Source: Tychonema litorale BBK16 (lineage in GTDB: Bacteria > Cyanobacteriota > Cyanobacteriia > Cyanobacteriales > Microcoleaceae). Taken from it: a DNA stretch of 24,138 bases. This document shows, piece by piece, positions 15,205-23,200 of the stretch. The position numbers and the translations under genes were made by a program. The first letter of the stretch is position 1; each line of letters begins with the position of its first letter. The stretch covers positions 1 to 24,138 of the forward strand of contig NZ_JAKJHX010000026.1 of assembly GCF_021648855.1 (NCBI RefSeq), read 5' to 3'. The notes under the pieces were generated by a model. It was not told the DNA's origin. It worked only from the letters and a program-made list of their open reading frames with translations, and did no database searches.

Positions 15205-15993
15205 TTAAGCACCCATACCCGAATACTGTTTCAAACCCTGTCGCCACAGCCACCGATTCCACACAAAAAATACCGTACTCCAACCAAGCATCACCAACAA
15301 ACCGCGCCCTACATCGACAGGTAATCCAATCAAAATTGAAGCAGGAAAATGAATTAAATAAGGAAAAGGAGTCCACAAAACCACTTCACGAACTGGTGCA
15401 GGAAACACTTCTAGTGGTGCAACAAGTCCCGATAGAAATAGATAAATTAAAAACCAAAATTGTTCGATCGCACTTGCCCGTTCTATCCAAAAAGCAAACA
15501 GCGCAAACGTATACTGTATCAGGAAACGCATACAGAAAGCCAATGTAATTACCAGCAAAAATAGTAAAAATCTGCCCGCACTCGGCAGCCAAAAAGACTG
15601 CGGATAAAGCGCGAAAAACAGTAGCGTCAATCCGAACACAAACGGCAACCGTGCAAACCTTTCAGAAACATGAGAGGCAAAGTGATGCCATACTGGATCT
15701 AAAGGCTGCAACAACTTATTGGATAATGTCCCTTGCACCACTTGTTTTTCAAATTCCCAAATCACCCACACAACATTAGTTTGTCTAACGATAAAAGCCG
15801 CTAAAAAATAACGAGCAAAATCAATAGATTTCAGTCCAAATTCCCCAGTTTGAGCCGCCTGCATCCACACACCCATCAAAATAAACGGTAAAGCTCCCGA
15901 CAGCGCCCACAAAAATAATTCTGCTCGGTATTCGAGCATATAAGCGTAGTAAGTGATTAGCAAAGTTTTAGCAATTCTGATATATTTTTTCAT
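15205..15993 (-). CDS. ABC-2 type transporter permease
   Basis: The 262-residue protein is an integral membrane permease of the ABC-2 kind, about six transmembrane helices: hydrophobic runs near residues 20-40 (LFLWALSGALPFILMGVW), 55-75, 112-130, 138-160 (LFLLVITLAFCMRFLIQYT), 172-192 and 222-245. I start it at ATG 15993 (MKKYIRIAKTLLITYYAYML); the open frame reaches 16119 but that extension has no family character. An amphipathic N-terminus before the first helix and the VVQGTLSNKLLQPLDP loop are typical of permeases that pair with a separate ATP-binding subunit to export lipids, polysaccharides or drugs. The ATPase is not in the window, so it must be encoded elsewhere. The substrate is unknown. 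Confidence 0.8.
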   Translation of the reverse strand: MKKYIRIAKTLLITYYAYMLEYRAELFLWALSGALPFILMGVWMQAAQTGEFGLKSIDFARYFLAAFIVRQTNVVWVIWEFEKQVVQGTLSNKLLQPLDPVWHHFASHVSERFARLPFVFGLTLLFFALYPQSFWLPSAGRFLLFLLVITLAFCMRFLIQYTFALFAFWIERASAIEQFWFLIYLFLSGLVAPLEVFPAPVREVVLWTPFPYLIHFPASILIGLPVDVGRGLLVMLGWSTVFFVWNRWLWRQGLKQYSGMGA

Positions 15994-16200
15994 CTCAATT
16001 TTAGATTCTTCTGTCTGATAATTAGCCCCTCGATTCCTCAAACCCCTTATAAAGAATAGGCACCCGGATGCGAAGGTGACAAACTTTCCCTCGAAAGCTT
16101 GGATTGGCTGGACTTTCATAAGTATTATCCAATTTACATTCTTTTGTCAATATATCAACAGATAGATTGTTTTTATCAATCCCATCTTTTATGATATCTA

Positions 16201-16230
16201 TTGACTAGGAATTGCAGGCATAGCTATACT
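16201..16230 (+). promoter_or_regulatory. Sigma-70-type promoter of the amylase gene
   Basis: TTGACT (16201-16206) and TATACT (16225-16230) are one mismatch each from the -35 and -10 consensus, with an 18-bp spacer. Transcription would start near 16237, about 50 bases before the amylase ATG, and AGGAGA lies 11 bases upstream of that ATG. Confidence 0.5.
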
Positions 16231-16286
16231 AATGAGTAACAAAAAATTATTGCCCGCAGCTTTACCAAACAGGAGAAACTAAATTT

Positions 16287-17765
16287 ATGTCTGAACTCAA
16301 TGGCGTCATGATGCAGTATTTCCACTGGTACACTCCCGCTGATGGCAACCTGTGGAATCAGCTAGCGAAATCTGCAAAAGATTTAGCAAACATAGGCGTT
16401 ACATCCCTTTGGTTGCCACCCGCGTATAAAGGAACTGGCGGGGGTATGGATGTGGGTTATGGCGTCTACGACATATTCGATTTAGGCGAGTTCGACCAAA
16501 AAGGTTCGGTACGGACAAAATACGGGACAAAAGATGAATATTTGCTGGCGATTAAAGCTGCACAAGATGCAGGAATTCGGATTTATGCCGATGTTGTCTT
16601 CAACCACAAATTAGGTGCCGATGCCGAAGAAGAAGTCGAAGCCACACCCTTCAATCCCGACAACCGCAATGACACGGTAGGTGAGTATCAAAAAATCAAA
16701 GCTTGGACCCATTTTACATTTCCAGGCCGTGGCAAAACTCATTCCAGTATGGAGTGGCATTGGTGGCATTTCGATGCCATTGATTACAATTCTTTTGACA
16801 CGAATGCCAATGCCATTTACTTGCTTAAAGGGAAAGAATTTGACCAAAATGTAGACTTAGAAAAAGGCAATTTTGACTACCTGATGGGTTGCGATTTAGA
16901 CATGGATAACCCAGAAGTCACCGGGGAATTAAAATACTGGGGTGAGTGGTATGTCGATACAACAAATGTTGATGGCTTTCGGTTCGATGCAGTCAAACAC
17001 GTATCAGCAGAATTTTTCCAAGAATGGTTAGAACACGTTCGTAACTATGCCAAACGCGATCTATTTGCCGTCGGTGAATATTGGTCTTATGAAGTTGAAG
17101 CTTTGCACCACTTCATTGCTGTTACCGATGGTAAGGTCTCGTTATTTGACGCACCACTTCACTACAATTTCCACGCTGCAAGCAAAGCTGGCAATGACTA
17201 TGACTTGCGAACAATTTTTGATGGCACTCTGGTTCAACAGCAACCAACCCTCGCCGTTACCCTGGTTGACAATCATGATTCCCAACCTTTGCAATCCCTA
17301 GAATCAGTTGTCGAGTCTTGGTTTAAACCCCTTGCCTATGCTTTAATCCTGCTGCGACGTGAAGGATATCCCTGCATTTTTTACCCCGATTATTACGGCG
17401 ATAATTATAAGGATACAGGAAACGACGGCAACGAATACGAGATTTGGTTAGAGAAACATCAGTGGATTCTCGATAAATTCTTGTTGGCACGCCAAACTTA
17501 TTCTTATGGTAATCAATACGATTACTTTGACCACGCCAATACAATTGGCTGGACGCGACTCGGAGATGAAGAACATCCTGGTGGTATGGCTGTGGTGTTG
17601 AGTAACGGGGGTGATGGGACTAAGTTTATGGAAGTTGGACAACCGAATCGCACCTATATTGACATCACAGAAAACATCAAAGAATCTATTACAACTAATG
17701 ACGAAGGTTGGGCTGATTTTAGATGTAATGCTGGTTCAGTTTCTGTGTGGGTTCCACAGTCCTAA
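16287..17765 (+). CDS. Cytoplasmic alpha-amylase, glycoside hydrolase family 13
   Basis: The 492-residue enzyme hydrolyses internal alpha-1,4 bonds of glycogen or maltodextrins. It has no signal peptide, and starts directly with GVMMQYFHWYTPADGNLWNQ, typical of the cytoplasmic (AmyA/GH13_5-type) amylases. The (beta/alpha)8 catalytic motifs are complete: DVVFNHK near residue 105; GFRFDAVKH with nucleophile D234; VGEYW with acid/base E264; and VDNHDSQP with transition-state Asp D331. GCDLDMDNPEV matches the family segment before motif II. A C-terminal beta domain follows from ~400 (MAVVLSNGGDG, WADFRCNAGSVSVWVP). Length is normal. It has its own predicted promoter and a strong hairpin after the stop; likely role is glycogen turnover. 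Confidence 0.93.
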   Translation: MSELNGVMMQYFHWYTPADGNLWNQLAKSAKDLANIGVTSLWLPPAYKGTGGGMDVGYGVYDIFDLGEFDQKGSVRTKYGTKDEYLLAIKAAQDAGIRIYADVVFNHKLGADAEEEVEATPFNPDNRNDTVGEYQKIKAWTHFTFPGRGKTHSSMEWHWWHFDAIDYNSFDTNANAIYLLKGKEFDQNVDLEKGNFDYLMGCDLDMDNPEVTGELKYWGEWYVDTTNVDGFRFDAVKHVSAEFFQEWLEHVRNYAKRDLFAVGEYWSYEVEALHHFIAVTDGKVSLFDAPLHYNFHAASKAGNDYDLRTIFDGTLVQQQPTLAVTLVDNHDSQPLQSLESVVESWFKPLAYALILLRREGYPCIFYPDYYGDNYKDTGNDGNEYEIWLEKHQWILDKFLLARQTYSYGNQYDYFDHANTIGWTRLGDEEHPGGMAVVLSNGGDGTKFMEVGQPNRTYIDITENIKESITTNDEGWADFRCNAGSVSVWVPQS

Positions 17766-17772
17766 ACATTTT

Positions 17773-17833
17773 GTAACAAGTAACAAGAAATTTTTCTTGT
17801 TACTTGTTACTTGTTATTTGTTACTTGTTATTT
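17773..17833. repeat. TGTTACT heptamer repeats with an 18-bp hairpin
   Basis: Eight bases after the amylase stop an 18-bp perfect inverted repeat (17773-17790 and 17793-17810, two-base centre) runs into further TGTTACT/TGTTATT heptamers to about 17833. The hairpin arises because heptamers of both orientations meet head to head. It could stop transcription of the amylase gene before the SDR gene. Confidence 0.75.
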
Positions 17834-17859
17834 GGATATTTTAAATAGCTCAAAAATTT

Positions 17860-18636
17860 ATGAAGCTTTTAGATAAGGTTGCCGTTATTACTGGCGGCGG
17901 ATCGGGGATTGGTCGTGCAGCAGCAATTTTAATGGCCAAGGAAGGCGCAAAAGTTGCTGTTATCGATCGCATTCTCGATAGGGGGCAAGAAACTGTCCGC
18001 CAGTTGGTGGATGAAGGAGGCTGTGGACTTGCAGTTCTAGCAGATGTGGGAGATGTTCAGCAAATGCGAGAGGCATTTCAAATCATTGTTGATAAATATC
18101 AAAGAATTGATATTTTGTTTGTCAATGCCGGAATTAATGGTGTGTGGTCGCCGATAGAAGAACTCGAACCAGAGGAGTGGGATCGGACCATTAATACTAA
18201 CCTCAGAGGAACATTTTTGACTGTAAAGTATGCTGTTCCTCATCTCAAAAAGCAAGGAGGTTCGATTGTCATTACATCATCGATTAATGGCACTAGAAGC
18301 TTCAGGAAAGTTGGTGCTACAGCCTATGCTTGTACTAAAGCTGCTCAAGTCACCTTTGCCAAAATGCTGGCGCTAGAACTCGGTGCTAATAAAATCAGAG
18401 TTAATGTGATTTGTCCCGGTGGGGTGCTAACTGGGATTGAGGAAAGTGCTACTAAGCGAAATCTCGATCGCATTCCAGGATCTGCCGATTTCATTCATGA
18501 TATGATTCCTTTGACTGATAATACCGCAGGTTCTAGTGAAGAAGTTGCCCAATTAGTTTTATTTTTAGTATCAGATTCCTCCATATTTATCACAGGTACT
18601 GAAGTCTGGATTGATGGTGGCGGTTCTTTGATTTGA
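17860..18636 (+). CDS. SDR-family oxidoreductase (classical short-chain dehydrogenase)
   Basis: The 258-residue protein is a classical short-chain dehydrogenase/reductase. It has the Rossmann cofactor motif TGGGSGIG (11-18), a basic-poor loop with D36 at the end of beta-2 that favours NAD(H), the NAG motif (89-91), N114, S140/S141 and the catalytic Y156-x3-K160 in YACTK. The C-terminus FITGTEVWIDGGGSLI is typical of the family. The LNxx segment after VNVICPGGVLTG would shape the substrate pocket, but the substrate cannot be named. It is downstream of the amylase gene on the same strand, separated by the heptamer hairpin, so cotranscription is doubtful. Confidence 0.88.
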   Translation: MKLLDKVAVITGGGSGIGRAAAILMAKEGAKVAVIDRILDRGQETVRQLVDEGGCGLAVLADVGDVQQMREAFQIIVDKYQRIDILFVNAGINGVWSPIEELEPEEWDRTINTNLRGTFLTVKYAVPHLKKQGGSIVITSSINGTRSFRKVGATAYACTKAAQVTFAKMLALELGANKIRVNVICPGGVLTGIEESATKRNLDRIPGSADFIHDMIPLTDNTAGSSEEVAQLVLFLVSDSSIFITGTEVWIDGGGSLI

Positions 18637-18687
18637 AATTTTAATAGATAATACCGCACTTGTAAAGTATACGAGATATATAGTTCT

Positions 18688-18753
18688 TGTAGGGTGCGTC
18701 AGTTTTAAGGTATTTCCCATGTATAGTAAGTGTTCTAGCTGACGCACCCTACA
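18688..18753. repeat. Element with 15-bp perfect inverted repeats
   Basis: TGTAGGGTGCGTCAG (18688-18702) and CTGACGCACCCTACA (18739-18753) flank a 36-base centre. The GTAGGGTGCGTCA end is, from memory, very common in cyanobacterial spacers. It lies between the convergent SDR and cysS genes, so its RNA hairpin might also stop transcription from both sides. Confidence 0.75.
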
Positions 18754-18811
18754 GGCCTCGTTAGTAGTTTAAATGCTCCACAGCTTACCTCATCAGACTA
18801 TGAATTGAGTT

Positions 18812-20416
18812 TCAACCACGATGCCAGATAGTGATACCATCCTTTTGATCGATCAGAGTAATCCCATTATCCTTAAGTTGATCGCGAATGCGATCGCCCT
18901 CAGCAAAATTCTTCGCTTTTCGGGCATCTTTCCGCTGCTGAATCATCGCCTCAATCTCGCCATCCGTCATACCACCAACGGAGATTTCCGTCTCAGCTTC
19001 CCGCTGAACTTCCAAACCCAAAACCCCAGCCAAATGCACCAAAGTCACCCAATGAAGCTGCAACAATTCCCCAGCAGTTTCAGTTTTGCCTTGATGCACC
19101 AAAACATTGCCTTCCTTGGCCAATTCCTTAGCCAATTCAAACAGCACAGCCAAAGCACCGGGCGTATTAAAATCATCATCCATCGCAGTTTGAAATTGCT
19201 GCACGAGTGTGGTATCTTGTCCAGTTAAATAATTGATTTTCTCAATATCCCAACCGAGTTTAGAACCGTGTTGACTGCCAAAAAGTAAACCTTCCTTCAG
19301 AGTTTGCCAGCCATTTTTCGCAGAGGCGATCGCATCTTCGGTAAAATCAATTTGACTGCGGTACTGCGCCGTAAATACAAACAGCCTCACCGCCATCGGT
19401 TCAACCGCTTTCGCATTCTTACTCCCCCCCTTAGCAAGGGGGGGCTGGGGGGGGTTAAATTCCTTCTTGCTCCCCCCCTGCGTAGGGGCGGTGGATGGTG
19501 CGTGCCCGCCCTCTGAGGGGGGGTTAGATTCCGAATCGCTCGACCAATTCCCCTCCAACAAATCGCGAACTGTAATAAAATTGTACAAAGATTTAGACAT
19601 CTTTTTGCCATTGACAGTCACAAAAGCATTGTGCATCCAATAATTAGCAAGAGTTTTCCCCGTCACCGCTTCAGATTGAGCAATTTCGTTTTCGTGGTGC
19701 GGAAAAGTTAAATCGGAACCACCGCAGTGAATATCAATAGTTTCGCCAAAGCAATCGCGCACCATCGCCGAACATTCAATGTGCCATCCGGGGCGGCCTT
19801 TTCCCCAAGATGAATCCCAAGCAGGTTCCCCTGGCTTAGCACTTTTCCACAGGGCAAAATCTGATGAATCTTGCTTTTTTTGAGCTTCTATTTCTGCGGT
19901 TTCTAATCTGCCGCTAGCCCCGGCTTCCATTTCTTCCAACTTGCGGCCGGAAAGCTTTCCGTAATCGGCAAACTTCCTCACGTTGTAGTAAACGTCACCA
20001 CCAGACGCATAGGCATAACCTTTCTTTTCTAATTCGTGAATCAGTCTTTTTATGCCGTCTATTGTATGCGTAGCGCGTGGATATTCATCCGCCCTGAGAA
20101 TATTCAGCTTATCCATGTCTACAAAATATTCGTCGATGAAGCGTTCGGATACGGCTTCCATTGTGGAATTTGTTTCGCGGGCGCGATCGATAATTTTGTC
20201 ATCTATATCGGTAAAATTCTGGACGTAGCGCACATCGTATCCGCGCCACATCAGGTAGCGGCGCACCATGTCCCATACAATGTAGGCGCGGGCGTGGCCG
20301 ACATGGCAATAATCGTACACCGTAACGCCGCAGCAGTACATCCGCACTTTTCCTGGTTCGATCGGCTCAAAAGGTGATTCGCGTCGGGTCAAGGTGTTGT
20401 AAAGCGTTAGGGACAT
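18812..20416 (-). CDS. cysS: Cysteinyl-tRNA synthetase with an in-frame insertion
   Basis: The enzyme charges tRNA-Cys with cysteine in the cytosol. The class I motifs are intact: HVGH at 38-41 (HIGH signature) and KKMSKS at 271-276. The zinc ligands that enforce cysteine selection are present: C29, C215 (HIECSAMVRD), H240 and E244 (PHHENE). At 534 residues it is long for the family (E. coli 461). Most of the excess lies at residues ~288-337, directly after KMSKSLYNFITVRDLL and before VEPMAVRLF, where about 45-50 Pro/Gly/Ser-rich residues (such as SNPPSEGG and NPPQPPLAKGG) are encoded by repeat-like DNA. The frame is intact on both sides, so the enzyme is presumably functional. KMSKSLYN replaces the more usual KMSKSLGN. 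Confidence 0.95.
   Translation of the reverse strand: MSLTLYNTLTRRESPFEPIEPGKVRMYCCGVTVYDYCHVGHARAYIVWDMVRRYLMWRGYDVRYVQNFTDIDDKIIDRARETNSTMEAVSERFIDEYFVDMDKLNILRADEYPRATHTIDGIKRLIHELEKKGYAYASGGDVYYNVRKFADYGKLSGRKLEEMEAGASGRLETAEIEAQKKQDSSDFALWKSAKPGEPAWDSSWGKGRPGWHIECSAMVRDCFGETIDIHCGGSDLTFPHHENEIAQSEAVTGKTLANYWMHNAFVTVNGKKMSKSLYNFITVRDLLEGNWSSDSESNPPSEGGHAPSTAPTQGGSKKEFNPPQPPLAKGGSKNAKAVEPMAVRLFVFTAQYRSQIDFTEDAIASAKNGWQTLKEGLLFGSQHGSKLGWDIEKINYLTGQDTTLVQQFQTAMDDDFNTPGALAVLFELAKELAKEGNVLVHQGKTETAGELLQLHWVTLVHLAGVLGLEVQREAETEISVGGMTDGEIEAMIQQRKDARKAKNFAEGDRIRDQLKDNGITLIDQKDGITIWHRG
19421..19531. repeat. Repeat-like insertion inside cysS
   Basis: The DNA encoding the CysRS insertion has runs of seven or eight C or G and short palindromes, for instance CCCCCCCTT-AGC-AAGGGGGGG around 19423-19441, and GGGGGGTTAAATTCC and GGGGGGGTTAGATTCC, which look like two copies of the same end. 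This resembles the C/G-run palindromic repeats that occur in spacers of related genomes and is unlike the rest of cysS in base use. Confidence 0.7.
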
Positions 20417-20497
20417 GGTATTTGATATTTGGGATTGATGTACTGCTCTAATTTATTATATTCCGGTTCGTGAATCTTTTGGTGTTGTTGCGAAATC

Positions 20498-20549
20498 CTC
20501 GGCGGTTGAAACCGCGTCTACAGAAACGAAGTCTGCCTCCGCAGACTAA
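20498..20549. repeat. GGCGGTTGAAACCGC / AGTCTGC hairpin repeat
   Basis: Two adjacent small hairpins, GCGGTT-GAA-ACCGC and AGTCTGC-CTCC-GCAGACT, lie between the cysS start and the Uma2 stop. The pair as a unit is, from memory, a frequent cyanobacterial spacer repeat. It may serve as terminator for the Uma2 gene upstream. Confidence 0.65.
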
Positions 20550-20556
20550 GAGATAG

Positions 20557-21132
20557 TTACCAAACATCTGTTAAATCTAAGACAAATCCCGGTAATACAT
20601 CTTCCCCGGATAAAGTCCTGGGACGATCTAATATTTCCACATCCTGATTTTGTCTGTATATCTCAAATTTCTGGTTTTTGCGATCGATTAACCATCCCAA
20701 ACGAGCTCCATTAGCGATGTATTCTGGCATCTTTTCTCGCAACGGCTCCATGTTGTCAGATTTAGAGCGCAATTCTACAACAAAATCGGGACAAATGGGA
20801 GCAAAACCTTCTCGTTCTTTGGGTGTGAGAATTTGCCACCGTTCTAATTTAACCCAGGAAGCATCAGGAGAGCGATCGGCACCATTGGGCAGTTTAAAGC
20901 CGCTAGAAGAGTTAAATGCTACTCCCAGCTTGGTTTGGCGATTCCACAGCCAGAGTTGTCCTTCAATATCTAGGTTTCGATTGCCTGTCTCGCTTCCTGT
21001 GGGTGCCATAATGATTAATTCTCCTGTAGCAGTTCTCTCTAGCCTTAAGTCACGGTTGACGGCCGCAATTTGCTGGAACTGTTCGTGAGTTACTTTGAAG
21101 GTTTGGGGAATGGTAATGGTAGTTTTGAGCAT
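20557..21132 (-). CDS. Uma2-family protein (DUF820, PD-(D/E)XK nuclease fold)
   Basis: The 191-residue protein belongs to the Uma2/DUF820 family, which is hugely expanded in cyanobacteria; its fold is that of restriction-like nucleases but its cellular role is unknown. Typical features: the N-terminal FKVTHEQFQQIAAVNRDLRL, the ELIIMAPTGSETGNRN segment, the strand pair with D-containing NGADRSPDASWVK (91-103) and PDFVVELRSKSDNMEPL, where D, E and K can form the active site, and the C-terminal GEDVLPGFVLDL. Length is normal and the active-site residues are retained. It is divergent from the gene at 21248 with 115 bp between starts. Confidence 0.88.
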   Translation of the reverse strand: MLKTTITIPQTFKVTHEQFQQIAAVNRDLRLERTATGELIIMAPTGSETGNRNLDIEGQLWLWNRQTKLGVAFNSSSGFKLPNGADRSPDASWVKLERWQILTPKEREGFAPICPDFVVELRSKSDNMEPLREKMPEYIANGARLGWLIDRKNQKFEIYRQNQDVEILDRPRTLSGEDVLPGFVLDLTDVW

Positions 21133-21247
21133 ACTGTGCGGTTTCGCGATCGGCTATTACCTATTCTATTGTGTCACAAAAGCTTGCAAGGTTATATCGG
21201 CTTTTTCAAGTAATCTTGTACTAATTCTACAACGAAGGTAATAGCTG

Positions 21248-21691
21248 ATGAAGAAAAATATCTGGATTAACATTTTAGAAGCAAATAAATTAATGCGATC
21301 GCCTGATGAAGTCATAGCTTTTGAAAATGCTTTAACCTCACTTGCCGATCGTCCTCAAGATGAAGATTTGCCAGATTTACATCTAATTTTAGACGATCGC
21401 TGTGAACAGCCAGAAGTCATGTTTGGTTTGATTCATTTTCTAGAATCTTTTGATGTGTCAGCCCAGCTTCAAGCTTTTGTGACAGTTGTACCGCAATTAA
21501 TGCTCGTTGCTTCGGAATGGACGAGAATCCTTCACACCCGCATTTTAAATGATGAAGATGCTTGTCGTTTGTATCGAGATATTTTGCATTCCTTGAACCC
21601 CCAAGAACCTAATTTTGTTCGTCAATTGCTCGAAGAAAGCGCTAGTTACCATTTAAATCAGCGGGAGCCAAAATTAGAGTTAGCTAGGTAA
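21248..21691 (+). CDS. Small acidic protein, possibly Imm30-like
   Basis: The 147-residue protein is acidic, helical and cytosolic (no signal or membrane segment). The arrangement DEVIAFENALTSLAD, then LPDLHLILDDRCEQPEVMFG and LIHFLESF, reminds me of the Imm30 family of predicted immunity proteins, which protect cells against polymorphic toxins; I hold this as a tentative match from memory. No toxin gene is beside it in the window. AAGG at 21235-21238 is a plausible ribosome binding site for ATG 21248. It precedes the ATPase gene by 153 bp on the same strand, so it might be part of that unit, but nothing shows this directly. Confidence 0.6.
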   Translation: MKKNIWINILEANKLMRSPDEVIAFENALTSLADRPQDEDLPDLHLILDDRCEQPEVMFGLIHFLESFDVSAQLQAFVTVVPQLMLVASEWTRILHTRILNDEDACRLYRDILHSLNPQEPNFVRQLLEESASYHLNQREPKLELAR

Positions 21692-21844
21692 GGACGTTTT
21701 TAGGCAACAGCAAAAGCAAATGCCATAATTTTTGAGTATCGCGTGAGATATGAGTTAGAATTGGGGTTGAAAGTCTCCACATTGCGATCGCCCTTAATCG
21801 CAACCAACTGTGGGATCAAGCCAACATCTACAATCTAAAATCCG

Positions 21845-23200
21845 ATGACTTCACTCCCAGCCAACCGCGCTAAAACACTCAAAGAAGCTTACCGCGCTTG
21901 CGATGTCAAGCCTCTAGCGGGTGATGATATTGCCCGATATTATGTGGATTTGTCCGCAGTACGCAACACAGATGCGATCGGCAATGTTAGCACGGATTTG
22001 GAGCTTCAAGAACCGGGGGAATTTAACACAATGTTGTTTACCGGGCATCGGGGATGTGGCAAAAGTACAGAGTTAAAACGCATTCAGTCGCGGTGGGAAA
22101 ATGAATATCGGGTAATTTACATAGAATTCGATCAGGAACTAGATGCTTATGATACGGAATATACTGATTTATATTTGCTATTTATCAACAAAGTAGCTGA
22201 TGATTTAACTAAATTACGATTGAAATTTGACCCGAAACTTTTAGAGAGTTTTGAATCGTGGTTTAAAGATATTACTCAGGAAAACGAAGAAACTGTTCAA
22301 TCTTCTGCCAGCATCGAAACTGAAGCAAGTGCAGGGTTAGAAATCCCGTTTATTTCTAAGTTGACAGCCAAATTGATCGGGCAAATTAAAGGTTCTAGTC
22401 AACAAAAGAAAGTGATTCGGGAAACTCTTCAGCGCAATCTATCCCGCTTGCAAACAGATATTAATTTGTTATTGAAAGATGCTTTTGATAAGCTGAGACG
22501 CAAATATCCAAATCAGTACCAAAAAGGATTTTTGGTGATTGTTGATAACTTAGACCGGATTCCGCCAAATGTTGGCAATCATTTGTTCTTTGATTATGCT
22601 CCTCAACTCCAAGAACTAGACTGTACAATTATCTATACAGTGCCGATTTCGGTCATTTATTCCTATAAAAATGTTAGCAATTTGTTTAGCAATCCTAACA
22701 TCGTGCCAATGGTGAATATTTATGAATTTAATCGCAGTGAGTGCAATTTAAATTACAATCAGCAAAGATTAGAGGGAGTTGCCAGTTTGATCGAGCAGCG
22801 GGTTGATATTAGTGCGGTATTTGACGATCGACAACAGTTGCTAGATTTGGCAAAAGCTAGCGGTGGTCATGTGCGACAATTGATGCAGACGACTCGATCG
22901 GCTTGTCGCACAGCCATTACTCGCAAACACAGTAAAGTTTTGGCTGAAGATGTAACTTACGCTTTAAATCAACAGCAATTTGACTTTGAAAGGTCTACTC
23001 CTACGCCAGAATATTACACAATATTAGCGCGAGTTTGCATCGACAAAGATATTGCTAAAGAAGAAATCGGACAAAATTTATTATTCAATCTTTCCGTTTT
23101 AGAATACAACGGCAATAGTCGGTGGAATTATGTCAACCCACTCGTAAAACAAAGTTATGCTTTCCAACAAGCCCTTAGATCAATCCAAGGAAATCCCTGA
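21845..23200 (+). CDS. P-loop ATPase (AAA/STAND-like), unit with downstream TPR gene
   Basis: The 451-residue protein is a P-loop ATPase of the AAA/STAND kind. Walker A is GHRGCGKST (67-75) and Walker B is FLVIVDNLDR (229-238; D234, D237). TIIYTVPISV (261-270) is the strand expected to carry sensor 1. SGGHVRQLMQTTRSACRTAI, near 347-366, is the helical lid seen in Orc/Cdc6- and STAND-like ATPases, and a winged-helix-like end follows (NLLFNLSVLEYNGNSRWNYV). Residues ~135-200 form an inserted helical region rich in Glu and Ser. No effector domain is fused. Its 3' end overlaps the TPR gene by 44 bp, which points to coupled translation and joint function. Neither sensor nor effector is known. Confidence 0.85.
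   Translation: MTSLPANRAKTLKEAYRACDVKPLAGDDIARYYVDLSAVRNTDAIGNVSTDLELQEPGEFNTMLFTGHRGCGKSTELKRIQSRWENEYRVIYIEFDQELDAYDTEYTDLYLLFINKVADDLTKLRLKFDPKLLESFESWFKDITQENEETVQSSASIETEASAGLEIPFISKLTAKLIGQIKGSSQQKKVIRETLQRNLSRLQTDINLLLKDAFDKLRRKYPNQYQKGFLVIVDNLDRIPPNVGNHLFFDYAPQLQELDCTIIYTVPISVIYSYKNVSNLFSNPNIVPMVNIYEFNRSECNLNYNQQRLEGVASLIEQRVDISAVFDDRQQLLDLAKASGGHVRQLMQTTRSACRTAITRKHSKVLAEDVTYALNQQQFDFERSTPTPEYYTILARVCIDKDIAKEEIGQNLLFNLSVLEYNGNSRWNYVNPLVKQSYAFQQALRSIQGNP

Noticed and set aside
15138..15548. Plus-strand frame of 136 codons opposite the ABC-2 permease
   Set aside because: Composition is that of a shadow frame, and the permease on the other strand has clear membrane helices and a good start.
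18821..19228. Plus-strand frame of 135 codons opposite the cysS C-terminus
   Set aside because: The cysS frame is certain; the opposing translation has no domain or plausible initiation signal.
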